This document shows positions 12,494 through 20,204 of a DNA stretch of 21,346 nt, in pieces. A program made the position numbers and the translations under genes. The number at the start of each line of letters is the position of its first letter. The stretch's first letter is position 1. This stretch comes from CAZPYD01 sp964590835 (GTDB lineage: Bacteria > Patescibacteriota > Minisyncoccia > JAHISW01 > Tagabacteraceae): contig CAZPYD010000014.1 of the NCBI GenBank assembly GCA_964590835.1, forward strand, positions 1 to 21,346, written 5' to 3'. Under the pieces are notes generated by a model. It was not told the DNA's origin. It saw only the letters and a program-made list of their open reading frames with translations, and ran no database searches.

Positions 12494-12844
12494 ATGAAAA
12501 CAAAACATTTTAAAACAAAACTAGAAGAAGAAAAAAAAGAACTGGAAGAACAACTTTCTAAAATAGCCAAACCGGATACGCAAGACCCAGAAGACTGGAA
12601 AACCGAGGCATCAGATTTAAATGTTATGTCTGCCGATAAAAGCGAAATGGCTGATGTATTTGAAGAAGCAGAAAACAAAGAAAGTGTTGAGTTTGAGCTA
12701 GAAGAAAGACTAAACAAAGTAAAAGCTGCCCTACAAAGGGTAAAAGACAAAAAATATGGGGTATGTAAAGAAGGTTGTAAAATAGAAGAAGCAAGATTAG
12801 AAGCCAATCCTGCAGCTGAAACTTGCATAGAACACTCAAAGTAA
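12494..12844 (+). CDS. TraR/DksA-family zinc-finger protein
   Basis: A 116-residue protein with a long N-terminal coiled coil (about 1-85, Glu/Lys-rich, FKTKLEEEKKELEEQLSKIA, then a second helix ESVEFELEERLNKVKAALQR). The C-terminal zinc-finger-like end reads YGVCKEGCKIEEARLEANPA followed by AETCIEH. The family binds the RNA polymerase secondary channel and tunes initiation. The metal site is irregular: Cys-x3-Cys rather than the standard Cys-x2-Cys, with only one Cys plus His at the end, so zinc binding could be altered. It is followed after 1 nt by comM, a pairing that suggests cotranscription. There is no Shine-Dalgarno. Confidence 0.85.
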   Translation: MKTKHFKTKLEEEKKELEEQLSKIAKPDTQDPEDWKTEASDLNVMSADKSEMADVFEEAENKESVEFELEERLNKVKAALQRVKDKKYGVCKEGCKIEEARLEANPAAETCIEHSK

Positions 12845-12845
12845 A

Positions 12846-14369
12846 ATGCCAGTAAAACTTTTTTCAGCGCAAACATTCGGACTTTCTGGAAAAATTATTG
12901 ATGTAGAGATAGATTTATCTACCGGACTACATCGATTTTCTATTGTTGGCCTGGCCGACAAGGCTGTAGAAGAATCAAAAGACAGAGTATCTGCTGCTGT
13001 AAAAAATAGCGGTTTTAAAACACCTCAAAAAAGAAACAAAAGAATAACTATTTCCTTAGCGCCGGCCGACCTTAAAAAAGAGGGGCCGGCTTTTGATTTA
13101 GCAATTGCTCTCTCTTTTCTCTTGGCATCTGAACAAATTGATTTTTCTCCTGAAGGTAAAATATTTCTTGGCGAGCTGGGTCTGGATGGAAATTTACGAT
13201 CAATTAAAGGAGCTTTGAGTTTAGCAAAAACAGCCAAAGAAAAAGGCTTTAAAGAAATCTATCTACCTGCAAACAATGTAAAAGAAGCCGCCATCATAGA
13301 GGGTATCAATGTTTATGGAATAAAAACAATAAAAGAATTAATAAACCATCTGGAAAAACAAACACCTTTAAAAAAACAATCAAAAACAAAAATAGAATTT
13401 GATAAGCATTCTCAGCATCTAATTGATTTTTCAGATATAAAAGGACAAGAAACCGCTAAACGTGGACTAGAAATAGCTGCGGCTGGTGGACACAATGTAC
13501 TCATGTTTGGCCCTCCTGGCACAGGTAAAACTATGCTTTCAAAAGCTTTTACCGGAATATTGCCTCCTCCATCTTTTAAAGAAGCACTGGAAATAACCAC
13601 CATTCACAGTATCGCCGGAACATTAGATGGACCATATATGACCAGTCGCCCTCTTAGAACACCTCATCATACATCCTCTTATGTGGCGCTAGTTGGCGGC
13701 GGCAGCTGGCCTAAGCCTGGAGAAATCACCTTGGGTCACAGAGGTGTTTTATTCTTAGACGAATTTCCTCTTTTTGAAAGAAGGGTGCTTGAGGCATTAA
13801 GGCAACCATTGGAAGATGGAGTAGTGACCGTATCGCGAGCGCGTGGCTCAGTAAAATTCCCTGCCAGCTTTATTTTACTTTGCGCCATGAACCCTTGTTA
13901 TTGTGGCAACTATGGCTCAAAAACAAAAACATGCATCTGTTCACAAGCAGACATTAAAAGATATCAGAAAAAAATATCCGGCCCTATTATGGACCGGGTT
14001 GATTTACACCTAGAAGTGCCTCAAATAGAAATTGAAAAATTATCAGATGAAAACATTTCTTCAGAGCCATCCAATGAGGTACGAAAAAGAATCACCAAAG
14101 CACGAAAAATACAAAAAGAAAGGTTCGGCAAAAACACAACAATCATCACTAACAGCGAGATGGGGGTTAAAGAATTAAAAGCATTCGCTCCCCTCTCAAA
14201 AGAAGTAAGGCAGGCACTAGACACAGCCGCCAAACAAATGGATCTTTCGGCGCGTGCCTATCACCGCGTAATAAAGCTAGCCCGCACAATAGCGGACCTA
14301 GAACAAAACAAAGACATTTCAGAAAATCATATTTTTGAAGCCTTACAATATAGACCAAAGACAAATTAA
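12846..14369 (+). CDS. comM: YifB/ComM-family Mg-chelatase-like AAA+ ATPase
   Basis: A 507-residue ComM-type protein, a hexameric helicase that extends branch migration during natural transformation. The N-terminal Lon/S5-like domain (about 1-170) shows GLHRFSIVGLADKAVEESKD. The AAA+ domain shows Walker A GPPGTGKTMLSKAF (about 222), RTPHHTSSYVALVGGG, Walker B GVLFLDEFPLF, and the arginine-rich LEALRQPLEDGVVTVSRARG. A Cys cluster CAMNPCYCGNYG is followed by the CxCS motif typical of the family. The C-terminal helical lid contains ARAYHRVIKLARTIADL. Length matches family norms (about 505). It starts 1 nt after the DksA/TraR-like gene. No competence pilus genes are in this window. Confidence 0.95.
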   Translation: MPVKLFSAQTFGLSGKIIDVEIDLSTGLHRFSIVGLADKAVEESKDRVSAAVKNSGFKTPQKRNKRITISLAPADLKKEGPAFDLAIALSFLLASEQIDFSPEGKIFLGELGLDGNLRSIKGALSLAKTAKEKGFKEIYLPANNVKEAAIIEGINVYGIKTIKELINHLEKQTPLKKQSKTKIEFDKHSQHLIDFSDIKGQETAKRGLEIAAAGGHNVLMFGPPGTGKTMLSKAFTGILPPPSFKEALEITTIHSIAGTLDGPYMTSRPLRTPHHTSSYVALVGGGSWPKPGEITLGHRGVLFLDEFPLFERRVLEALRQPLEDGVVTVSRARGSVKFPASFILLCAMNPCYCGNYGSKTKTCICSQADIKRYQKKISGPIMDRVDLHLEVPQIEIEKLSDENISSEPSNEVRKRITKARKIQKERFGKNTTIITNSEMGVKELKAFAPLSKEVRQALDTAAKQMDLSARAYHRVIKLARTIADLEQNKDISENHIFEALQYRPKTN

Positions 14370-14380
14370 AAAAACTTTGC

Positions 14381-14386
14381 TATTAT
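14381..14386 (+). promoter_or_regulatory. -10-like hexamer before the membrane protein gene
   Basis: TATTAT, ending 6 nt before the ATG at 14393, with no Shine-Dalgarno. It would give a leaderless mRNA, like recJ and rplS. No good -35 is visible. Confidence 0.3.
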
Positions 14387-14392
14387 TAACCT

Positions 14393-14881
14393 ATGACAAC
14401 AACAATAAAAACAATCTACATTATTTTTGTCGGTATCTTGCTAGCCATATTTGCAGGTATAGGTATTGATACTTTTTATTCTGCCCCTGAATATCCCGAA
14501 ACCCCACAATTACTCAAGTTATACAATCTCCCAACAGAACCTATCTGCGATCCCGATATATCAGCTCAACTAGAACAGGAGCAAAAAACATTTGATCAAA
14601 ACCTAAAAACCTACAAAGAAGACTCAGAACAATATAGCAAAAATGTTTCTATTATTTCGTTAATTATAGCGGTTTTGGTATTAATAACCAGCCTAACTCT
14701 TTTCCATAAAATTCTTGTTATTGCTGATGGTTTGCTCTTAGGTGGAGTGCTAACCTTGCTTTACAGTGTTGTCCGTGTTTTTGGAAGCGGAAATAACAAA
14801 ATGCGATTCATAGTCATTGCTGTAGTATTTGCCGTTTCTCTAATACTTGGATATCTAAAGTTCATAAAACGTTCTAAATAA
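14393..14881 (+). CDS. Small multi-pass membrane protein of unknown function
   Basis: A 162-residue integral membrane protein with four hydrophobic helices: ~8-27 (IYIIFVGILLAIFAGIGIDT), ~84-102 (VSIISLIIAVLVLITSLTLF), ~106-128 and ~139-157. Helices 1 and 2 are separated by a soluble loop of about 55 residues with a Glu/Gln-rich coiled-coil stretch. No family or catalytic motif is recognised. It follows comM by 23 nt but has its own -10-like sequence. An intrinsic terminator is 118 nt downstream. Confidence 0.75.
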   Translation: MTTTIKTIYIIFVGILLAIFAGIGIDTFYSAPEYPETPQLLKLYNLPTEPICDPDISAQLEQEQKTFDQNLKTYKEDSEQYSKNVSIISLIIAVLVLITSLTLFHKILVIADGLLLGGVLTLLYSVVRVFGSGNNKMRFIVIAVVFAVSLILGYLKFIKRSK

Positions 14882-14901
14882 ACTTAAAAAAAACTAATTT
14901 T

Positions 14902-14949
14902 GTATATAAATCACGCCTGCCGGTAGGCAGGGTCGTGAAAGTTATATAC
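14902..14949. repeat. GC-rich palindromic repeat inside an AT hairpin
   Basis: The outer arms GTATATAA (14902-14909) and TTATATAC (14942-14949) enclose CACG...CGTG and the core 14914-14937. That core is the inverted copy of the unit at 6030-6057 (one CAGG shorter). The core CCGGTAGGCAGG is the complement of CCTGCCTACCGG. Confidence 0.7.
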
Positions 14950-14995
14950 TTTATTTACCCATCCACAAATCAAACCCTTATAAATTATAAATAGA

Positions 14996-15019
14996 AAGCC
15001 CCGCAAATGCGGGACTTTT
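14996..15019 (+). terminator. Intrinsic terminator
   Basis: CCCGC (15000-15004), loop AAAT, GCGGG (15009-15013), then ACTTTTTG. It terminates the rightward comM/membrane-protein transcript, facing the convergent unknown gene that ends at 15033. Confidence 0.8.
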
Positions 15020-15032
15020 TGTTAAGAAAAAA

Positions 15033-15587
15033 TCAATAATCGTCCTGGAGAAATCTTTTACTTTTACTTTCAATAGCGTCTTTTATTTCTTGCTCAAGGT
15101 CGTCATGACCGTTTTCTTTTGCGGTCTTTATCAGATCATATTCCTCAGTGCTACTACTAGAAGCGCTTTTTTCGGCAACATCAATAAGTTGTCTCATCTC
15201 ATCTTTGGTTAGCTTTCTTTTTAAATACTTATTGGCAACACGACTTGCATGAGACGTATATCCAGCCTTTATTAATTCTTTTAAATACTGTTCTATAACA
15301 GATTTGGAAGCACCCAAAGAAACTAAAGCATAAACATAATTATTTACAAGAAATATAAAACTGCCACTATGTTTTTCTATAAGTCTTTTGGCCATCCAAT
15401 CTATAGTGCTTTTTGAAAGCTTAAAATGCTTAATAATCTCAATCGCAGCCCTAAAACAATTTTGTTGATAAACCACCGGCATAGGATCTTTTTTTTCAAC
15501 CTCAAAACTTCTATTTACAAGAAACCTTACAGCTTCAGAAACATGTCTTCTCTTTTCTCCATCTTTTGTAACTTCTCTAGTTTTCAT
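15033..15587 (-). CDS. Helical protein of unknown function
   Basis: A 184-residue, mostly helical, charged protein beginning MKTREVTKDGEKRRHVSEAV and ending SKRFLQDDY. Alternating motifs such as FLVNRSF, YVYALVSLGASKSVIEQYL and ELIKAGYTSHASRVANKYL suggest repeated helical hairpins, as in TPR/HEAT-like adaptor proteins. I recognise no family. The frame is open to 15668, but I choose the ATG at 15587 because it has a good Shine-Dalgarno (AGGAAGG, 6 nt upstream) and the upstream residues look random. It lies downstream of the M23 peptidase gene behind that gene's terminator, so it is probably transcribed on its own. Confidence 0.7.
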   Translation of the reverse strand: MKTREVTKDGEKRRHVSEAVRFLVNRSFEVEKKDPMPVVYQQNCFRAAIEIIKHFKLSKSTIDWMAKRLIEKHSGSFIFLVNNYVYALVSLGASKSVIEQYLKELIKAGYTSHASRVANKYLKRKLTKDEMRQLIDVAEKSASSSSTEEYDLIKTAKENGHDDLEQEIKDAIESKSKRFLQDDY

Positions 15588-15655
15588 CCTTAACCTTCCT
15601 TTTTTATTTTCAAAAAACCAACTTAATGTAATTAATGTAATATAAGCATGAGCCT

Positions 15656-15701
15656 TATAAAAAAACAAGAAAAAAGAATTACGTATTATAATACGTAATT
15701 C
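15656..15701 (-). terminator. Palindromic terminator after the M23 peptidase gene
   Basis: 15674-15701 is a perfect 28-bp palindrome (half AGAATTACGTATTA). Read on the minus strand it is followed by TTTTTTCTTG and further T's, a strong U-tract. It would end the M23 peptidase transcript about 55 nt after its stop. Confidence 0.7.
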
Positions 15702-15705
15702 TGTC

Positions 15706-15752
15706 GTTTTCGTAATTTAGTATTTTTTCGTACTTTCGTAAACTTATTTCGT
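15706..15752. repeat. Cluster of TTTCGTAA-like iterations
   Basis: TTTTCGTAA (15706), TTTTCGTAC (15726), TTTCGTAA (15734) and TTTCGTAAC (15747) are four near-identical words in under 50 bp. They are followed on the other side by the palindrome containing TTACGTA. Function unknown; they resemble iterated protein-binding sites or a degenerate tandem repeat. Confidence 0.5.
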
Positions 15753-15755
15753 AAC

Positions 15756-16760
15756 TTAGAATGGGTTCTTAGCTCCACGAACCTCAAAGTGAACGTGACA
15801 GCCAGTTGATTTACCAGTAGAACCCATATAGCCAATAACCTGGCCTTTTACCACATGCCAACCACTTTTAACTATATTTTTACTGTTGTGAGCATAAAGT
15901 GTTTGAGTGCCGTTTGGATGGCTTATAACAATATAGTTACCATAACCACCATTCCAACCATAAGAACGAGAAATAATCACATCACCGGAAGCAGCCGCCA
16001 AAATAGGTGCGCCACAATAAGCAGCCAAATCAATAGCATTATAACCATGTAAACGCTGTGATTTTCTAGCACCATCAACTGGTTTCATATAATAACCTAT
16101 ATAACTCGGTCCGCCTGTACCACGTACTCTTGAAGTGGCATATCTTGAAGTTGATTCTACAACTGGCGCCTCACCTTCACCATCAGGAATAATTATTTCT
16201 TCACCAACAACCAAAGACCTACTCTTATCTAAATCATTATATTCAACAATCTCTTGCACATTGGCTTTAAAATTCTTAGCAATAGAACTTATTGTATCAC
16301 CACTCTTAACAGTGTATCTAATTCCAGTAACAGGAAGAATGATAAGAACCTGTCCTGTTTGGATTAAATCACCTTTACTTATATCGTTTGCCCAAATAAT
16401 AGTATCTACACTGACATTAAACATTTTAGCAATCTGAGAAAGACTATCTCCTTCCCTAACAACATAAATACTAATCCTATCAGAATTAATCGTTTTTTCT
16501 TCATCTTCTATGTCTGCGATACTACCTAAAGGTCCTGTGTCTGCCAAAATAGCGCTTTGATTCACAATACTGATACCTCCACCTCCACTACCAGCTGTTG
16601 GATTGGAATTTAATGAAGATTTTAGAAGTAATGCTGTTTGAGAATTTGGTGTAACATAAATTTCTTCAGAAGTACCGGAAATAACATCCACAACCTTATC
16701 TATAAAAGAAAAAAATCCTGCCTGAGCAATATTAGCAAAAGCAAAATTAAATACGCTCAT
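15756..16760 (-). CDS. Secreted LysM / M23 peptidoglycan endopeptidase
   Basis: 334 residues from the only in-frame ATG. It has two LysM peptidoglycan-binding repeats (about 98-142, YVVREGDSLSQIAKMFNVSV; and about 149-193, YTVKSGDTISSIAKNFKANV), a Ser/Gly linker, and a C-terminal M23 domain (about 225-334). The M23 zinc-site motifs are LHGYNAIDLAA (a lengthened H-x-Asp spacing) and HVHFEVR, with the AASGDVIISR and YGNYIVISH strands between. It would cut peptide cross-links in the cell wall. The N-terminus at this ATG begins in the middle of a signal peptide: the frame stays open upstream to 16886 and reads KKLFISTLILMSVFNFAFA, but contains no ATG, GTG or TTG. An ATT at 16793 is a possible true start. 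A strong terminator follows the gene. Confidence 0.92.
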   Translation of the reverse strand: MSVFNFAFANIAQAGFFSFIDKVVDVISGTSEEIYVTPNSQTALLLKSSLNSNPTAGSGGGGISIVNQSAILADTGPLGSIADIEDEEKTINSDRISIYVVREGDSLSQIAKMFNVSVDTIIWANDISKGDLIQTGQVLIILPVTGIRYTVKSGDTISSIAKNFKANVQEIVEYNDLDKSRSLVVGEEIIIPDGEGEAPVVESTSRYATSRVRGTGGPSYIGYYMKPVDGARKSQRLHGYNAIDLAAYCGAPILAAASGDVIISRSYGWNGGYGNYIVISHPNGTQTLYAHNSKNIVKSGWHVVKGQVIGYMGSTGKSTGCHVHFEVRGAKNPF

Positions 16761-17091
16761 TAGTATGAGTGTTGATATAAAAAGTTTTTTAATACCCCTA
16801 GTAGTCTTTGCAGAAAATCTTAAAATATCGTTGCAACTATCAGTTTCATCCGGGGTTTGTGAGTTGTGTAAAATAAGCCTTAAATTTTAAAAAATATCGT
16901 TATTTTTAGCCATATTTTCCTGAATATCTATTCTTTCAGGATTAACTATATTATACACAAATGAACTAAAAAATCAATACTTTTACAACCTTATGTGGAT
17001 AGCAAAATAAACAATTCTTTAAGTCAAAAATTCAAAAAATTTGTAAATTTTAAATATGAATTTTTATACTTTTTGTGTTACCATAATAACC
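16761..17091. other. Divergent intergenic region between M23 peptidase and uvrD
   Basis: The left ~125 nt probably encode the signal peptide and leader of the M23 gene on the minus strand. A direct repeat of AAAATATCGTT occurs at about 16821-16831, with a near-identical AAAATATCGTTATTTT at about 16891-16906. The right part carries the candidate uvrD promoter. No other gene was seen. Confidence 0.5.
17041..17070 (+). promoter_or_regulatory. Candidate uvrD promoter
   Basis: TTGTAA (17041-17046), 18 nt, TATACT (17065-17070), about 21 nt before the ATG at 17092. A second -10-like CATAAT lies 4 nt before the ATG. No Shine-Dalgarno. Confidence 0.4.
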
Positions 17092-19068
17092 ATGAATACA
17101 ATCAATCAATTAAATCCAGCTCAAAAAGAAGCGGTCCTACACAAGGACGGTCCTTTGCTTGTAATTGCTGGTGCTGGAGCAGGAAAAACAATGGTTATCA
17201 CTCACAGAATTGCCAATCTTATACAAAACAATGTCAGGCCAGACCAAATCTTAGCTGTTACTTTTACAAACAAAGCAGCCAGTGAAATGAGAGAAAGAAT
17301 CATCAAACTAATTGCAAAAAATAATCCTGGGCAAACATATTCCAAACCATCTATTGGTACTTTTCACTCTATTTGTGTTCGAATCTTAAGACAAAATGGT
17401 CGCGCTTGCGGATTAACCCAAAACTTCTCTATTTTAGACAAAGAAGATTCTCTTAAAATAATAAAAAAATCTCTTAAGATCTTGGAAATAGATCCTAAAC
17501 AATTTCAACCACGCAAAATGCAATCTATTATTTCCAAACAAAAATCAAACCTGGTTAAATTAGAAGACTATATAGAAGAAGCCGGAATAGATTATTTTCC
17601 AAAAACAGTTGCTTCTATTTGGGAGGAATATGAAAAAGCCTTAGTTAAACAAAAAGCAGCCGACTTTGATGACCTTATTTCAAAAGTTGTTTTCTTGTTT
17701 CAAGAACGACCTGAAATTTTAGAAAAATACCAAGACAAATGGCCATATATTTTGATAGACGAGTACCAAGACACCAACCACTCTCAATATAAGCTGATAA
17801 AAATGCTTGCTCAAAAATACAAAAACCTTTGTGTTGTAGGTGACGAAGACCAAAGTATTTATTCTTTTAGAGGGGCGAACTTTGGCAATATATTAAACTT
17901 CGAAAAAGATTGGCCCGCGCAAGCAGGTAAGGATGGCGCCAAAATAATCATGCTTGAGCAAAACTATCGTTCTAGCCAAAAAATACTGGAAGCTGCAAAC
18001 GCCGTCATCTCTAAAAACAAAATGAGAAAAAACAAAAATCTCTTTTCAGAACTAGACCAAGGAGAAGATATTACTGTTTTTGACGCCTCAACTGAAAAGG
18101 AAGAGGGGTATTTTATAGCTAAAAGTTGTGAACAAATAATCCAAGACGGTAAAAAACCAAAAGACATAGCAATACTCTATCGAGCCAACTTTCAATCACG
18201 AGTTTTAGAAGAAGCCTTTATTAGCAATGGTATTCCCTACCAAGTTGTAGGCACAAAATTCTTTGAAAGAAAAGAAATAAAAGATATTCTCGGCTTTGTA
18301 AAAGCAGCTTTAAACCCGGACGACTTAATAAGCCTTGAGCGAATAATAAATGAACCACCGCGCGGACTTGGTAAAACAAGCTTAATGAATCACTTGGCTG
18401 GCAAAACACTACCCACCGCGCGAGCAAAAAAAATGAAAGATTTTTTTGATTTTCTTAAACTAATAAAAGACAAACTCAAAACAGAACCTCTTTCAAAATC
18501 CTTAGGTTATATAATAAAAGAAAGCGGCTACCAAAAAAACCTAAACAAAAAAACAGAAGAAGGGATGATGCGAAGCGACAACTTAAGAGAACTTTTGATT
18601 TTAAGCCTAAAATACGACAGTTTGAAACCAACTCTAGCCGTGGAAAACTTCCTAGAAGACACAGCATTAATGAGCGCTCAAGACGAAATTAATGAAGAAG
18701 AAAAAATTAAAAAAGGATCTGTTCGTCTGATGACCGTCCATGCAGCCAAAGGATTAGAGTTTCCTTATGTGTTCATAGCTGGGCTGGAAGAAGGGCTTTT
18801 CCCGTATAACAAAATCTCGTCTGGAAAAGATGAAGAAGAAGAAGAGCGAAGATTATTTTATGTTGCTCTTACCCGAGCGCGTGAAAAACTTTATTTATCT
18901 TTTGCCCACAGTCGAACTCTTTTTGGCGGCAGACAAATGAACAGCCCATCACGATTTGTAAATGAAATCCCACCAGAACTTTTTTCAGACGAAGAAACCA
19001 GTCAATCAGGCGAAACAGTCTATTGCGATGAAAACGGCAAACCAACAACAAATTATCTTGATTTTTAA
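17092..19068 (+). CDS. pcrA: UvrD/PcrA-type superfamily 1 DNA helicase
   Basis: A 658-residue SF1A 3'-5' helicase for repair and replication-fork maintenance. All motifs are visible: Q-motif LNPAQKEAV, motif I AGAGAGKT, Ia TFTNKAASEMRERI, Ib GTFHSI, II DEYQDTN, III GDEDQSIYSFRGA, IV LEQNYRSSQ, V TVHAAKGLEFPYVFIAGLEE, and VI VALTRAREKLYLSFA. The start at 17092 gives the family N-terminus (MNTINQLNPAQKEAV); an ATG 36 nt upstream adds unrelated residues. A short segment PAQAGKDG between FEKDW and AKIIMLEQNYRS looks inserted compared with the usual DFP-x-AK pattern. The C-terminus is slightly shorter than Gram-positive PcrA (about 720). Confidence 0.95.
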   Translation: MNTINQLNPAQKEAVLHKDGPLLVIAGAGAGKTMVITHRIANLIQNNVRPDQILAVTFTNKAASEMRERIIKLIAKNNPGQTYSKPSIGTFHSICVRILRQNGRACGLTQNFSILDKEDSLKIIKKSLKILEIDPKQFQPRKMQSIISKQKSNLVKLEDYIEEAGIDYFPKTVASIWEEYEKALVKQKAADFDDLISKVVFLFQERPEILEKYQDKWPYILIDEYQDTNHSQYKLIKMLAQKYKNLCVVGDEDQSIYSFRGANFGNILNFEKDWPAQAGKDGAKIIMLEQNYRSSQKILEAANAVISKNKMRKNKNLFSELDQGEDITVFDASTEKEEGYFIAKSCEQIIQDGKKPKDIAILYRANFQSRVLEEAFISNGIPYQVVGTKFFERKEIKDILGFVKAALNPDDLISLERIINEPPRGLGKTSLMNHLAGKTLPTARAKKMKDFFDFLKLIKDKLKTEPLSKSLGYIIKESGYQKNLNKKTEEGMMRSDNLRELLILSLKYDSLKPTLAVENFLEDTALMSAQDEINEEEKIKKGSVRLMTVHAAKGLEFPYVFIAGLEEGLFPYNKISSGKDEEEEERRLFYVALTRAREKLYLSFAHSRTLFGGRQMNSPSRFVNEIPPELFSDEETSQSGETVYCDENGKPTTNYLDF

Positions 19069-19080
19069 AAAATTAACTTG

Positions 19081-19291
19081 AAAATTCCACAACCCCCTTT
19101 TCTCTCTTTGCATCCAAGAATAGAAAATTATAGTCGTTCCGCTTAACGAAAAACACGTATCTCACTTTTCTATTTTTTTATTATATTTTCTTAAAGTAAT
19201 TAGAAAAGCTTAAACAGGACGAATTTTTCTACTCCACTCCTTAATTTTCTAATTCTTTCCGCAGAGTTCGAAAATGGAGTTGTGGAATTTT
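19081..19291. repeat. 211-bp element with 21-bp terminal inverted repeats
   Basis: The left end AAAATTCCACAACCCCCTTT and its following T match, inverted, the right end 19271-19291 (AAAATGGAGTTGTGGAATTT plus T) at 18 of 21 positions. Similarity continues inward less well (AGAAAATTA on both arms). There is no coding frame and no obvious flanking direct repeat. It fills the uvrD-rsmA gap; it could be a MITE, a long processed hairpin or a structured leader. Confidence 0.6.
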
Positions 19292-19321
19292 TATAACAGT
19301 TAATTTTTTATAACAAACAAC

Positions 19322-20113
19322 ATGATTAAACTCGGACAAAATTTTTTAACATCAACAAATATTGCAAAGGATATTGTAAAAGCCTCTGACATAAAGGATG
19401 GTGATGTTGTTTTAGAGGTGGGCCCTGGCAAAGGAATTTTGACAGAAGAGCTTATAAAACAAGCCGCTAAGGTAGTTGCTATAGAAAAAGATCCGGCGCT
19501 TGTTGATTTTCTAAAAGAAAAATTTGCAGACACCTACCTTGACTCAGCGAGGCAAGCAAAAAACCTAGAAATAATCCACGATGATATATTGAAAATTGAT
19601 TATTGGAAATTGATTGAAAATTATAAATTGGAAATTGGAAATTTTAAAATCGTAGCTAACCTCCCCTACTACATTACCTCTCGTTTTCTTCGCCAATCTT
19701 TAAGCACTGAAAAACAGCCAAAAATGATGGTTTTAATGATCCAAAAAGAAGTTGGTGAAAGAATACTGGCCAAAGATAAAAAAGAGAGTGTTTTATCTAT
19801 TAGTGTAAAAGCTTACGGCGACCCTAAAATTATTAAAAATGTACCAGCCAAACATTTTATTCCAAAACCAAAGGTAGACTCCGTGGTGATTAAGATAGAT
19901 AATATCTCCAAGGATTTCTTTAAAGAGATAAACGAAAAAGAATTTTTTAAGATGGTTAAAACAGGCTTTTCGCAAAAAAGAAAAATGCTCAAAAATAACC
20001 TAAAAATATCTGGCGAATTACTGCAAAAATGTGGCCTAGATGAAAAAATCCGCGCTCAAAACTTATCTCTAGAAGATTGGAAATACTTATATCACCAAAT
20101 AAAAGAAAACTAG
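19322..20113 (+). CDS. rsmA: 16S rRNA (adenine1518/1519-N6)-dimethyltransferase
   Basis: A 263-residue KsgA/RsmA, which dimethylates two adenines in helix 45 of 16S rRNA late in 30S maturation. SAM-binding signatures are LGQNFLTSTNIAKDIV, VLEVGPGKGILTEEL (motif I) and VVAIEKDPALVDFL. The catalytic motif IV is VANLPYYITS, and KHFIPKPKVDSVVIKI follows. Length is near normal. It starts MIKLGQNFL, slightly shorter than the common 'KKSLGQNFL'. Two segments look inserted: TYLDSARQA after LKEKFAD, and the repetitive WKLIENYKLEIGNFK before IVANLPYY, encoded by tandem AAATTGGAAATTGG-type DNA. No Shine-Dalgarno; TTTTATAAC lies about 8 nt before the ATG. Confidence 0.96.
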   Translation: MIKLGQNFLTSTNIAKDIVKASDIKDGDVVLEVGPGKGILTEELIKQAAKVVAIEKDPALVDFLKEKFADTYLDSARQAKNLEIIHDDILKIDYWKLIENYKLEIGNFKIVANLPYYITSRFLRQSLSTEKQPKMMVLMIQKEVGERILAKDKKESVLSISVKAYGDPKIIKNVPAKHFIPKPKVDSVVIKIDNISKDFFKEINEKEFFKMVKTGFSQKRKMLKNNLKISGELLQKCGLDEKIRAQNLSLEDWKYLYHQIKEN

Positions 20114-20116
20114 ATA

Positions 20117-20145
20117 AAAAACTAGTTTTAAAACTAGTTTTCTTT
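20117..20145 (+). terminator. rsmA terminator hairpin
   Basis: AAACTAGTTTT (20119-20129) pairs with AAAACTAGTTT (20130-20140), followed by TCTTT. It begins 5 nt after the rsmA stop. The U-tract is modest. Confidence 0.55.
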
Positions 20146-20152
20146 AGAAATT

Positions 20153-20189
20153 AAAAAAGCGACTTAAGATTTACTCAAGTCGCTTTTTA
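20153..20189. terminator. Bidirectional intrinsic terminator
   Basis: AGCGACTT (20158-20165) pairs with AAGTCGCT (20177-20184), with A-run before and T-run after. It serves both rsmA (plus) and the lipoprotein operon (minus, ending at 20205). Confidence 0.85.
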
Positions 20190-20204
20190 GGTTTAAGGTT
20201 TTAT

